Origin: an uncultured Gammaproteobacteria bacterium
GTDB lineage: Bacteria; Pseudomonadota; Gammaproteobacteria; Pseudomonadales; Pseudohongiellaceae
Direction of reading: 5' to 3'
Length of the DNA: 64,000 bases
Assembly (NCBI GenBank): GCA_913048385.1
Contig: CAJWVZ010000007.1
Coordinates: 1-64,000 of the forward strand
The position numbers were made by a program, and so were the translations under genes. The notes beneath the pieces are model-generated. The model saw nothing but the letters and a program-made list of their open reading frames with translations. It ran no database searches and had not been told where the DNA came from. This document shows positions 33,475 through 41,788 of this stretch, one piece after another; within the stretch, counting starts at the first letter, position 1; each line of letters opens with the position of its first letter.

Positions 33475-35108
33475 ATGAGCTATAAGGTTTTAGCCCGAAA
33501 GTGGCGGCCCACAAAATTCAGTGAGGTGGTCGGACAAGAGCACGTATTAAGATCGCTAATCTCGGCATTGGACAATGATCGTATTCATCACGCCTATTTG
33601 TTAGCTGGTACACGCGGCGTGGGGAAAACCACCCTTGCGCGAATTTTGGCGAGATGTCTTAATTGCGAATTAGGTGTTGGCTCAGAGCCCTGTGGACAGT
33701 GCAGCGCATGTACAGAGATTGAAGAGGGTCGATTTGTAGATTTAATTGAGGTTGATGCGGCTTCGCGCACGAAAGTTGAAGATACTCGCGACCTACTTGA
33801 TAACGTTCAGTATCTTCCGGCTCGCGCACGTTTTAAGGTATACCTCATAGACGAAGTGCATATGCTTTCAACGCATAGCTTTAACGCCCTCCTGAAAACG
33901 CTCGAGGAACCGCCAGCTCATGTCAAGTTTATCTTCGCGACTACAGATCCCCAAAAATTGCCGGTCACTATTCTATCAAGGTGCTTACAATTCAATCTGA
34001 AGAACTTGGCTCCTGCAGAAATAACAGAATATTTAGCCGAGGTATTGGAGCAAGAGGGTGTAGAGTCTGATAAGAAAGCTTTATGGCAGCTGGCAACTGC
34101 CGCTAATGGAAGTATGCGTGACGCACTTACCCTTGCTGATCAAGGGATTTCTCATTGCACCGATAAATTTACCGAAGAAAACATAAGCGAAATGTTAGGA
34201 GTGCCGACGTCACAACAAGTTGTTGTGTTGCTTCGTGCAATGGCGACGAGGGACGTGAAGGAAGCTCTCTTAGTCATTCAAAAGATTGAGGACAAGGCCG
34301 TAGATTATATTAATTATCTTGATAATTTGCTTGCGGCTTTTCATCAGATAATGCTTGCGCAAGTGGATGTAGAGTTCATTAATGAGCACGGTGTAAATGC
34401 GGCAGAGTTTAAGCAACTGGCTAAGCTTTTTTCTGCTGAAGATATACAACTATATTATCAGCTTGGTTTGAAGGGGCGGAATGAAATGTCCTTGGCTTCG
34501 GTCGTGCGTTCAGCATTTGAAATGTTGATTTTAAGAATGATGCTTTTTTCACCAGCTTACTCAGAGTCTTCGGAAACACTGATAACTGATCCGGATGCCC
34601 AAAAAAAAAAGACTTAACAAATGAGGTTGGATACATTGAGGATGAGAGCAAACAGGTTAGGGAGGGCGTGGTTAGTTTAATTCCATCAGACTCGCAGGTG
34701 CCAAGTATTACAGAGCTACCCCTAGGTCTTGACACTTGGATTGATATATTTCATCAGTTGAACCTTAATGGTGTTGCCCAACGAGTATTCGCGAATGTGG
34801 AGTACAGAAGAAATCAAGACGGCGTTGAAATATTCTGTCTTGATCGCAGTCAAAGTGCAATTTATAACGAGGATTTGTTAGTAAAGTTCGAAGCTGCTTT
34901 GAGAGAATTTTTTGGTTATAAAATGAATGTTCAAGTATTCGTTTCTGACATAGAATCCGAGACTCCAGCAGGTTATAAGAAGCGATTACTGGATGAAGCG
35001 AATGCCCTTCGTGTTACGAGTTATGAGTCTGACTCCAATGTGCAAAGCTTGCTGAAGAAATTTTCTGGGTTTGTTGTAAAAGACTCCATTATCAAAACAA
35101 AGGATTAG
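33475..35108 (+). CDS. dnaX: DNA polymerase III tau/gamma subunit; tau requires -1 frameshift
   Basis: Clamp-loader ATPase. The zero frame codes 380 residues (domains I-III) and stops at 34615-34617, which is gamma-like. Walker A GTRGVGKTT is at about 45-53, the zinc Cys set CLNCELGVGSEPCGQC at about 61-76, DEVHML near 127 and the SRC finger near 170. The tau C-terminus (domain V-like, LGLDTWIDIFHQL to DSIIKTKD) is encoded in the -1 frame. That frame is open from the A10 run at 34601-34610 through 35108, which gives a 544-residue tau if one A is re-read. Transcriptional or ribosomal slippage on A10 is likely. A one-base undercount of the run is the alternative. Linker domain IV is very short. 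ybaB follows after 3 bases. Confidence 0.9.
34601..34611 (+). promoter_or_regulatory. A10-G slippery site in dnaX
   Basis: Ten A residues followed by G contain the A-AAA-AAG heptamer used for E. coli dnaX frameshifting, and are about as long as the A9 run that causes RNA polymerase slippage in Thermus dnaX. The zero frame reads Q-K-K-K-T-stop. The -1 frame reads on through DLTNEVGYIED into the tau domain. I see no strong stimulatory hairpin downstream and only a weak GGA upstream, which favours transcriptional slippage. Confidence 0.7.
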
Positions 35109-35111
35109 TAA

Positions 35112-35432
35112 ATGAATGATTTAAACGACCTGATGCTAAAGGCAAAAGAACTGAAAGGGAAAGTCGAAGAGTCTCAGAAGAATGCTGAGAATATTCGCGT
35201 TATTGGAGAATCAGGCGGGGGGCTCGTAACCGTAAAAATGAGCGGTACATATCAAGTAGAGGCGGTTGGGCTTGAAAACTCTTTGTTAAAAGAAGAGCTT
35301 TCTGTAGTTGAAGATTTAATCGCGGCTGCCTTTAATTCTGCGAGCAATAAAGTTGAGCAAGGGAAAAAAGAGCTTCTTGGTGATGTCATGGGAGGCATTA
35401 ATCTTCCAGACGGTTTTAAGTTTCCTTTCTGA
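35112..35432 (+). CDS. ybaB: Nucleoid-associated protein YbaB/EbfC family
   Basis: This 106-residue DNA-binding protein (E. coli YbaB has 109) is coded between dnaX and recR, its near-universal place. It starts with a helix ([21 protein letters not shown]), then the family strand block [19 protein letters not shown], and ends [14 protein letters not shown]. It forms dimers that bind DNA without strong specificity. Three bases separate it from the dnaX tau stop and ten from recR. Confidence 0.95.
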   Translation: MNDLNDLMLKAKELKGKVEESQKNAENIRVIGESGGGLVTVKMSGTYQVEAVGLENSLLKEELSVVEDLIAAAFNSASNKVEQGKKELLGDVMGGINLPDGFKFPF

Positions 35433-35442
35433 AGATCAAGTG

Positions 35443-36057
35443 ATGAACTCAAGCCCACTTATAGAAAAATTAATAGAGTCATTGAGATGTCTTCCAGGGG
35501 TAGGAATAAAGTCTGCTCAACGAATGACATTGCACTTGTTGGAGCGTGATCGTGTATCAGCGAAAGTCCTAAGTGATGCCCTTGCGCAGGCCGCAGAGCA
35601 GGTTGGTAATTGTGACCGCTGCAGAATTCTTACCGAAGAGGGCACTTGCGGAATTTGTTCCAATCCGCGTCGAGACAGGAGTTTGATTTGCATTGTAGAG
35701 TCTCCTGCCGATGTATATGCGATTGAGCATACAGGGTCTTATCGAGGGTTATATTTTGTACTGATGGGGCATTTGTCACCTATTGATGGAATTGGACCGG
35801 CTCAACTTGGTTTGGAAGCTTTACAAGCGCGTGTAACGGAAGAGGACATTGACGAGGTAATTATAGCCTGTAACCCAACAGTTGAAGGCGATGCCACTGC
35901 CTATTACATCAGTGAGCAATTAAGAGAAACAAAAGCAGTTCTATCGAGAATCGCTCACGGCGTTCCGGTTGGTGGTGAATTAGAGTATGTAGACGGTGGA
36001 ACATTGACCCATGCTTTCGCAGGACGGAGAGCTATTGAGGTAAAAGAAAATGATTAG
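35443..36057 (+). CDS. recR: Recombination mediator RecR
   Basis: This 204-residue protein (E. coli 201) acts with RecF and RecO to load RecA at gaps. It begins [21 protein letters not shown] with the helix-hairpin-helix, followed by the four-Cys zinc finger ([16 protein letters not shown], residues about 57-72) and a Toprim domain ([14 protein letters not shown], then [12 protein letters not shown]). An open frame upstream to 35353 is only the overlap with ybaB. ATG 35443 gives the usual N-terminus. It overlaps rnd by 8 bases. Confidence 0.96.
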   Translation: MNSSPLIEKLIESLRCLPGVGIKSAQRMTLHLLERDRVSAKVLSDALAQAAEQVGNCDRCRILTEEGTCGICSNPRRDRSLICIVESPADVYAIEHTGSYRGLYFVLMGHLSPIDGIGPAQLGLEALQARVTEEDIDEVIIACNPTVEGDATAYYISEQLRETKAVLSRIAHGVPVGGELEYVDGGTLTHAFAGRRAIEVKEND

Positions 36058-37213
36058 GGGGGGCGTGCTCTCTACTTATGTAACCGACGATGATGTTTTT
36101 TCTGAGCTTTGTTCGCAATGGGCTCAAAAAAAGGCTATTGGTGTAGATACTGAATTTATTCGAACCAATACTTTTTACCCTCGTTTAGGACTGATGCAAG
36201 TCTTCGATGGTGAGAAAGCATATCTTGTTGATCCTCTAAAGATAGAGCACTGGCAACCGTTTATTTCGGTAATGGTTGAATCCGATTGCGTTTTTGTTAT
36301 GCATGCGGCCAGTGAAGATTTGACGTTATTTCAGTATTTTTTCAATGCTCAGCCCAGGCAAATTTTCGATACTCAAATTGCAGCTTCCTATTGCGGATTT
36401 AAAGTCAATAGTAGTTACCAAAGCCTTGTTGAAATATTGCTGAAGAAGGAGATCTCCAAAGAAGAAACGCGCTCTAATTGGTTGCAACGGCCGCTAACAT
36501 CAGCGCAATGTCAGTATGCGGCAACCGATGTTATCTATCTACTAAAAATGCAGGATTTGTTGACCACGAAGCTGAAATCCTTAGATCGTTTGGATTGGGC
36601 ATCATTAGAATTTAAAAATCAGCTTTTAGTGGCAGTCGATGCAGAAAATACTGAGCGCTGGAGATATCTTTACGCGTCGTTTAAAAGAGCCTGGACTCTG
36701 AAAGATTATCCTCTTGCATTCCTGCAAAGTCTTCTTTTATGGCGAGAGAAAACCGCGAGATCCGTCAATAAACCTCGCAGTTGGATATTCAAAGATGCTG
36801 ATATCTTAAATTTTGTTGCTTCACTGGAAGTTCAGTCTGACAAAAATTCCGGTTCATGTTTCACAATGGAAGATATAGAAGACATGCCTCAGCGAGTTAA
36901 GAAGGATTATGGGAGCGATTTAATAGCGTGGTTTAATAATAGTCCACCGGAGGTTGAATCTATCAGTCGTAATGAAATCTTTATCCCTTTAAATGGTAAC
37001 GAAAGGCGAGCATTGAAAGTTTGTCAAAAGGTTGTGCATAAAATAGCTGAGGATTTGGGTATAGATCCGAGCCTAATCTTGAACAAAAAACAGTTATCTA
37101 GCCTTGTAAGGTGTCATAGTAGTAATAACGCTGGATTATGGTTCGAAAGTCTGACGAGCTGGAGAACGGATATAATTGCTCTTCCGTTAAGGAAGGCGAT
37201 GAGTGAGACGTGA
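36050..37213 (+). CDS. rnd: Ribonuclease D
   Basis: This 387-residue 3'-5' exoribonuclease (E. coli 375) trims tRNA and other small RNAs. DEDD motifs: DTEF near residue 28 (Exo I), [14 protein letters not shown] near 85 (Exo II) and [14 protein letters not shown] near 157 (Exo III). A first HRDC domain ([27 protein letters not shown]) and a weaker second one follow. The start ATG lies inside the end of recR (8-base overlap), and the stop TGA overlaps the ycgN ATG, so recR, rnd and ycgN look translationally linked. Confidence 0.94.
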   Translation: MIRGGVLSTYVTDDDVFSELCSQWAQKKAIGVDTEFIRTNTFYPRLGLMQVFDGEKAYLVDPLKIEHWQPFISVMVESDCVFVMHAASEDLTLFQYFFNAQPRQIFDTQIAASYCGFKVNSSYQSLVEILLKKEISKEETRSNWLQRPLTSAQCQYAATDVIYLLKMQDLLTTKLKSLDRLDWASLEFKNQLLVAVDAENTERWRYLYASFKRAWTLKDYPLAFLQSLLLWREKTARSVNKPRSWIFKDADILNFVASLEVQSDKNSGSCFTMEDIEDMPQRVKKDYGSDLIAWFNNSPPEVESISRNEIFIPLNGNERRALKVCQKVVHKIAEDLGIDPSLILNKKQLSSLVRCHSSNNAGLWFESLTSWRTDIIALPLRKAMSET

Positions 37214-37653
37214 TGAAGGATGACAAATTTTGGGAAAAACCGCTTGAGAGCTTGTCTGTAGATCAATGGGAAAAACTTTGTGACCGATGTGGCCGCTGTT
37301 GTCTGAAACGTGTTACTGATGAACCAAATATCCATTACACAACGAGGGTTGTGTGCAAATATTATGATGAAGATAAGTCTCGATGCAGCCAGTATGCTAA
37401 TCGCTCTTATTTGGTTCCAGACTGTTTGGACGTAAAAACCATGAATATCGCAAAAGCAAAATGGATGCCTTCTACCTGTGCTTACAGGCTTCGAGCAGAG
37501 GGACGGCCACTCTTTGCGTGGCATCCACTTATTTCTGGGAGTCGAGATGAAATGGATAGACTCAATATCGGAATTAGAGGTCGGGTCATCAATGAAGACT
37601 TCGTTCACCCCGATGGGTATGAAGAGCACATTGTGACTTGGGTAGACTCGTGA
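37213..37653 (+). CDS. ycgN: YcgN family cysteine-cluster protein
   Basis: This 146-residue protein of the UPF0260/YcgN family begins [33 protein letters not shown], with the family CxxCGxCC cluster, which has the look of a zinc or iron-sulfur site. More Cys occur at VCKYYD, RCSQY, DCLDV and TCAYR, and WHPLISG is conserved. Its biochemical role is unknown. It sits next to rnd, as in Pseudomonas and relatives. ATG 37213 overlaps the rnd stop; GTG 37210 is also in frame. Confidence 0.9.
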   Translation: MKDDKFWEKPLESLSVDQWEKLCDRCGRCCLKRVTDEPNIHYTTRVVCKYYDEDKSRCSQYANRSYLVPDCLDVKTMNIAKAKWMPSTCAYRLRAEGRPLFAWHPLISGSRDEMDRLNIGIRGRVINEDFVHPDGYEEHIVTWVDS

Positions 37654-37668
37654 TGGTGGCTTGTTGGC

Positions 37669-38028
37669 ATGGATGAATCTCAGAACAGCACAATATTAGT
37701 TTGGATTGTATACCTAAGTTCGTCTGCAATTTTTGGCGCTATATTTTTTCATATAACAAAAACAGATAGATTTAAGTTTCTGAGCTCTATGACGAGAGCT
37801 GTATTCCTCGCTGCGGCGTACACGCCATGGTATGTGACTGAGGCTAACGAGAGTTTAGCACCGGCCTTAATGATTTTTACCCTAGATTTGATTACCGGGG
37901 CCGGTGATCCATTGCGTTCGTTGATACCTCTGTTACTGTCGGTATTTGTATTAGTAGGTATTGCCAGTATAATTTGGTGGCGAAAATTTAATATATTTAG
38001 AAAGCGAAAGGGATTAATGATTGAGTAG
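37669..38028 (+). CDS. Small inner-membrane protein of unknown function
   Basis: This 119-residue protein has three predicted spans: ILVWIVYLSSSAIFGAIFFHI (about 9-29), a weaker AVFLAAAYTPWYV (about 44-56) with LAPALMIFTLDLITG, and LIPLLLSVFVLVGIASIIWW (about 84-103). A basic tail (RKFNIFRKRKG) would face the cytoplasm. It follows ycgN by 15 bases on the same strand. I recognise no family. Confidence 0.7.
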   Translation: MDESQNSTILVWIVYLSSSAIFGAIFFHITKTDRFKFLSSMTRAVFLAAAYTPWYVTEANESLAPALMIFTLDLITGAGDPLRSLIPLLLSVFVLVGIASIIWWRKFNIFRKRKGLMIE

Positions 38029-38095
38029 GGGTAGGGGCATGTAATGCCGCCTAGAGAAAAATTTTAATTAATAAACACGGAAATGGATACAATAG

Positions 38096-38938
38096 ATGAA
38101 CTTTACAGGCACGCAGGATTACATCGCAACTGATGAATTGCAGCTCGCAGTTAATGCGTCAATAAAACTAGAAAAGCCTCTGCTGATCAAAGGAGAACCA
38201 GGGACCGGAAAGACAATGCTGGCCGAACAAATCGCTGGCGCGCTTGGTATCCCCCTAATTCAGTGGCATATTAAGTCAACAACGAAAGCTCAACAAGGGC
38301 TGTATGAATATGATGCAGTCTCTCGATTGCGTGATTCGCAGCTTGGCGATGAAAAGGTAAAAGATATATCTAACTATATCATTCGCGGAAAAATTTGGGA
38401 GGCCTTCGCATCTGAAGAGCAATGTGTTTTATTGATTGATGAAATTGACAAGGCGGATATTGAGTTTCCAAATGATCTGCTTCTTGAATTAGATAAAATG
38501 GAGTTTTTTGTTTACGAGACAAAAGAGCTCATCAAAGCGGCCAAGCGCCCGATTATTATTATAACGAGCAACAACGAAAAGGAACTTCCAGATGCCTTTT
38601 TGAGACGATGTTTTTTTCACTATATTGAGTTTCCTTCTGAACAGACTATGGAAAAAATTGTCAGTGTTCATTACCCGAATATTAAGAAGCAATTAGTACG
38701 GGAAGCGATGGATGCTTTCTTTGATGTTAGGAAAATCCCCGGGTTAAAGAAAAAACCATCTACCTCTGAGCTTATCGATTGGTTAAAGCTCCTAATGGCA
38801 GACGATATACCAGACGATATTTTAAAGGACAAGAATCTTAAGAATTCGATCCCTCCGTTGTATGGGGCGCTGTTAAAAAACGAACAAGATGTTCATCTTC
38901 TTGAGAAATTGGCATTTATGCATCGAGCGAAAAGTTAG
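38096..38938 (+). CDS. MoxR-type AAA+ ATPase
   Basis: This 280-residue AAA+ protein has Walker A GEPGTGKTML near residue 36, Walker B VLLIDEIDKAD near 108, sensor 1 IIITSNNEKELPDAFLRRC near 153 with the Arg finger, and the MoxR-type C-terminal lid. MoxR ATPases act with a von Willebrand A protein as a chaperone that inserts metals or activates a target enzyme. Its VWA partner follows directly with overlapping stop and start (TAGTG). The client protein is not evident here. Confidence 0.9.
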   Translation: MNFTGTQDYIATDELQLAVNASIKLEKPLLIKGEPGTGKTMLAEQIAGALGIPLIQWHIKSTTKAQQGLYEYDAVSRLRDSQLGDEKVKDISNYIIRGKIWEAFASEEQCVLLIDEIDKADIEFPNDLLLELDKMEFFVYETKELIKAAKRPIIIITSNNEKELPDAFLRRCFFHYIEFPSEQTMEKIVSVHYPNIKKQLVREAMDAFFDVRKIPGLKKKPSTSELIDWLKLLMADDIPDDILKDKNLKNSIPPLYGALLKNEQDVHLLEKLAFMHRAKS

Positions 38939-40116
38939 TGCTCATTAATTTTTTTATGGCGTTGAGGAACGAGCGATTACCGGTCTCTTTTACTGAGCTA
39001 TTCACGCTCTTAGAATGTCTGAGCCGAAATGTAATCTTTGCGAGCGTGGATGACTTTTATCAGTTATCCCGAATGTGCTTTGTCAAAGATGAAAAAAACT
39101 TCGATAAGTTTGATGTTGCGTTTTCTAAATATTTCGATGAAGTCAAAAAGTTTGATGATCTTTCTCTTCTTGAGATTCCTGACGATTGGCTCCGCAAAGA
39201 AATTGAGAAGTTGTTAAGCGATGAGGAAAAAAGAAACATTGAGTCGCTTGGTGGACTTGATAAGCTTATGGAAGAGTTTCGCAAGAGGATGGCGGAGCAA
39301 GAAAAGAGACATCAAGGTGGGAATAAGTGGGTGGGGACAGGCGGCACCTCACCGTTTGGAGCTTACGGTTACAACCCTGAAGGAATACGAATCGGTCAGC
39401 AGGAGGGTCGACATAAGAGAGCCGTGAAAGTTTGGGATAAAAGGGAGTATCGTGACCTCGATGACTCGGTCGAAATAGGCACTAGAAATATTAAAATGGC
39501 CCTGCGGCGACTGCGAAGATTTGCAAGAACCGGTTCTGTCGATGAGCTTGATATAACGGATACTATTTCAAGTACGGCGCGCAATGCTGGGTTTTTGGAT
39601 ATAAAAATGGTGCCTGAGAGACACAACTCTGTAAAGGTGCTTTTATTTTTTGATGTCGGGGGATCGATGGATCCTCATGTAAAGATTTGTGAAGAGCTTT
39701 TTTCTGCGGCACGATCGGAATTTAAGCATTTAAAGTATTTTTATTTCCATAATTTTTTGTACGAGTCGGTTTGGACTAAGAGCAGGCGTCGGCATGCCGA
39801 AACCACCTCTACCTTTGATGTTATTAATAAATATTCAAAAGATTATAAGGTGATTTTTGTCGGAGATGCGACTATGGCTCCTTATGAAGTGACTCATATT
39901 GGAGGCAGTATTGAACATTATAATGAAGAGGCCGGTGCGACATGGATGAGTCGATTAACAGACCACTTTGACAATATGGTTTGGATAAATCCCACGCCGC
40001 AGGAGTACTGGGAGCATAGCTATTCAATTGAAGTAGTGAAAGAATTGCTTGAGGATAGAATGTTCTCTTTGTCAGTTTCTGGATTAGAAAATGCTATGAA
40101 GTTGCTGGTCAAATGA
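38938..40116 (+). CDS. VWA domain (CoxE-like) protein, MoxR partner
   Basis: This 392-residue protein has a helical N-terminal half with a charged segment (EEKRNIESLGGLDKLMEEFRKRMAEQEKR near residue 100). The VWA domain starts near 225 (VKVLLFFDVGGSMDPHVK), with a MIDAS-type DxGxS (DVGGS) and a later VIFVGDATMAPYE. This matches the CoxE-like VWA proteins paired with MoxR ATPases. Start GTG 38938 shares its G with the stop of the ATPase gene, so translation is coupled. Confidence 0.9.
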   Translation: MLINFFMALRNERLPVSFTELFTLLECLSRNVIFASVDDFYQLSRMCFVKDEKNFDKFDVAFSKYFDEVKKFDDLSLLEIPDDWLRKEIEKLLSDEEKRNIESLGGLDKLMEEFRKRMAEQEKRHQGGNKWVGTGGTSPFGAYGYNPEGIRIGQQEGRHKRAVKVWDKREYRDLDDSVEIGTRNIKMALRRLRRFARTGSVDELDITDTISSTARNAGFLDIKMVPERHNSVKVLLFFDVGGSMDPHVKICEELFSAARSEFKHLKYFYFHNFLYESVWTKSRRRHAETTSTFDVINKYSKDYKVIFVGDATMAPYEVTHIGGSIEHYNEEAGATWMSRLTDHFDNMVWINPTPQEYWEHSYSIEVVKELLEDRMFSLSVSGLENAMKLLVK

Positions 40117-40153
40117 GTCTTATGTGTAAGCAACTGGAACCGAATGAACCAGA

Positions 40154-41785
40154 ATGAATATTTTTGAGCCGTTGCCGAAATCGCTTTGCCCTACCGAATT
40201 TAAAAGTTTAAAGGACTTGTTGGATTATGTTGCGATTACGCATCAGCATTTACCTGCATTTACCTGTGCTGGACTGACTCTTAGTTATCGCGAAATAGAT
40301 GAATTAAGCACTCGCTTTGCTGCCTATCTTCAAACTGAGACTAGCCTGGTCCCTGGTGACAGAATCGCAATTCAGTTACCAAACCTGATCCAGTTTCCAA
40401 TAGCACTGTTTGGCGCGATAAAAGCGGGGCTTGTCGTTGTGAGCACCAACCCTCTATACACTTCCCATGAGATGAAGCATCAATTTCGAGATAGTGGCGC
40501 TAAGGGTATTGTGATTCTTGAAAGTTTCTGTCAAAAGCTTGAGGAGATACTGCCAAATACTCAAATTGAAACTGTCATAGTAGCGACTCTGGGAGATATA
40601 AGATCAGCTGTTGCTAGATTCGGAATTAATTTCATTGCGAAATACGTAAAAGGAGTCGTCCCAGCTTATAGCTTAAAAGGCGCCGTATATTTTGCGAAAG
40701 CTTTGAAGAACCGGTGCGCCTTTGATGGATCTTTGTCAACTAGCTTAGATGAAACTGCTGTTCTCTTGTACACGGGCGGTACCACTGGCGTGGCGAAAGG
40801 AGCGATGCTTTCGCATCGAAATATCTTAACAAATATGATGCAGCTAAGGGCCCGCTCCGCTCTTTTAATTGAGGATCAAATTGAGACATTAGCGGCGCCA
40901 CTTCCTCTTTACCATAGCTATGCTTTCTTACTGCATTGTTTTGCTATGCCTTATGCGGGAAATCACAATTTATTGATACCAAATCCTCGTGATATTAAGG
41001 GAATGATAAAGCTCTTTTCTCGAATTCCGATCAATGGTTTCGTTGGAATTAATACGCTATATCTTGGACTATTACGAGATCCGAGTTTTGAGAAGCTGGA
41101 TCTTTCTACATTGAAATTTTGTGGTGCTGGCGGTATGGCAATGACAACCTCAGTTGCAGAAGAATGGTTTAATGTAACTGGAGTGGAGATACTCGAGGGA
41201 TATGGTCTTACCGAGTGCTCTCCGGTTGTATCGGTTAATATTCCTGGAAAAGCGAAACTGGGGACAGTGGGACCTGTTGTACCGGAAACAGAAGTTAAAA
41301 TAGTGGATGAGGATGAGGATGATGTGCCAATGGGCGCAACCGGGGAACTATGGATAAGAGGGCCTCAAGTGATGCTAGGATATTGGCAGCAACCGACGGC
41401 GACTGGAGAGGTCATTAACAGTGATGGCTGGTTTAAAACCGGAGATTATGCACAGATCGATGATGATGGTTACATCAAGATAGTCGACAGAAAAAAAGAT
41501 ATGATTTTAGTGTCTGGGTTCAATGTATTCCCTAATGAGATTGAAGACTGGGTTAATAACCACCCTTATGTTCTTGAGAGTGCAGCAATCGGTGTTCCAA
41601 ATGAGAGGTCTGGAGAAGCAGTTAAATTATTCGTGGTTGCGAGTAAACAACCAATTGATCACGCAGAGATTATTCAGCATTGTCGAGCAGGGCTAACAAG
41701 CTACAAGGTACCAAAAGAGGTCGTTTTTGTCGATGATTTACCAAAATCTATTATAGGTAAAATCCTACGAAGAGAATTACGCTAA
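40154..41785 (+). CDS. Long-chain-fatty-acid-CoA ligase (FadD-like)
   Basis: This 543-residue AMP-forming ligase activates fatty acids to acyl-CoA. The P-loop motif is LLYTGGTTGVAKGAMLSHRN near residue 203, the A5 block EGYGLTECSPVVS near 350, A7/A8 GWFKTGDYAQIDDDGYIKIVDRKKDMI near 423, and the catalytic Lys in KSIIGKILRREL at the C-terminus. Length and motifs fit E. coli FadD (561), but the chain length used cannot be read from sequence. It lies 38 bases downstream of the VWA gene and 3 bases upstream of hrpA. Confidence 0.92.
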   Translation: MNIFEPLPKSLCPTEFKSLKDLLDYVAITHQHLPAFTCAGLTLSYREIDELSTRFAAYLQTETSLVPGDRIAIQLPNLIQFPIALFGAIKAGLVVVSTNPLYTSHEMKHQFRDSGAKGIVILESFCQKLEEILPNTQIETVIVATLGDIRSAVARFGINFIAKYVKGVVPAYSLKGAVYFAKALKNRCAFDGSLSTSLDETAVLLYTGGTTGVAKGAMLSHRNILTNMMQLRARSALLIEDQIETLAAPLPLYHSYAFLLHCFAMPYAGNHNLLIPNPRDIKGMIKLFSRIPINGFVGINTLYLGLLRDPSFEKLDLSTLKFCGAGGMAMTTSVAEEWFNVTGVEILEGYGLTECSPVVSVNIPGKAKLGTVGPVVPETEVKIVDEDEDDVPMGATGELWIRGPQVMLGYWQQPTATGEVINSDGWFKTGDYAQIDDDGYIKIVDRKKDMILVSGFNVFPNEIEDWVNNHPYVLESAAIGVPNERSGEAVKLFVVASKQPIDHAEIIQHCRAGLTSYKVPKEVVFVDDLPKSIIGKILRRELR

Positions 41786-41788
41786 TCG

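Noticed and set aside
34668-35108. Independent gene after dnaX
   Set aside because: The product is the tau C-terminal domain, its GTG start has no ribosome site, and the frame is open back to the A10 run, so it belongs to dnaX.
37114-37629. 171-residue minus-strand frame
   Set aside because: Antisense to rnd and ycgN, which have clear family motifs and overlapping operon spacing.
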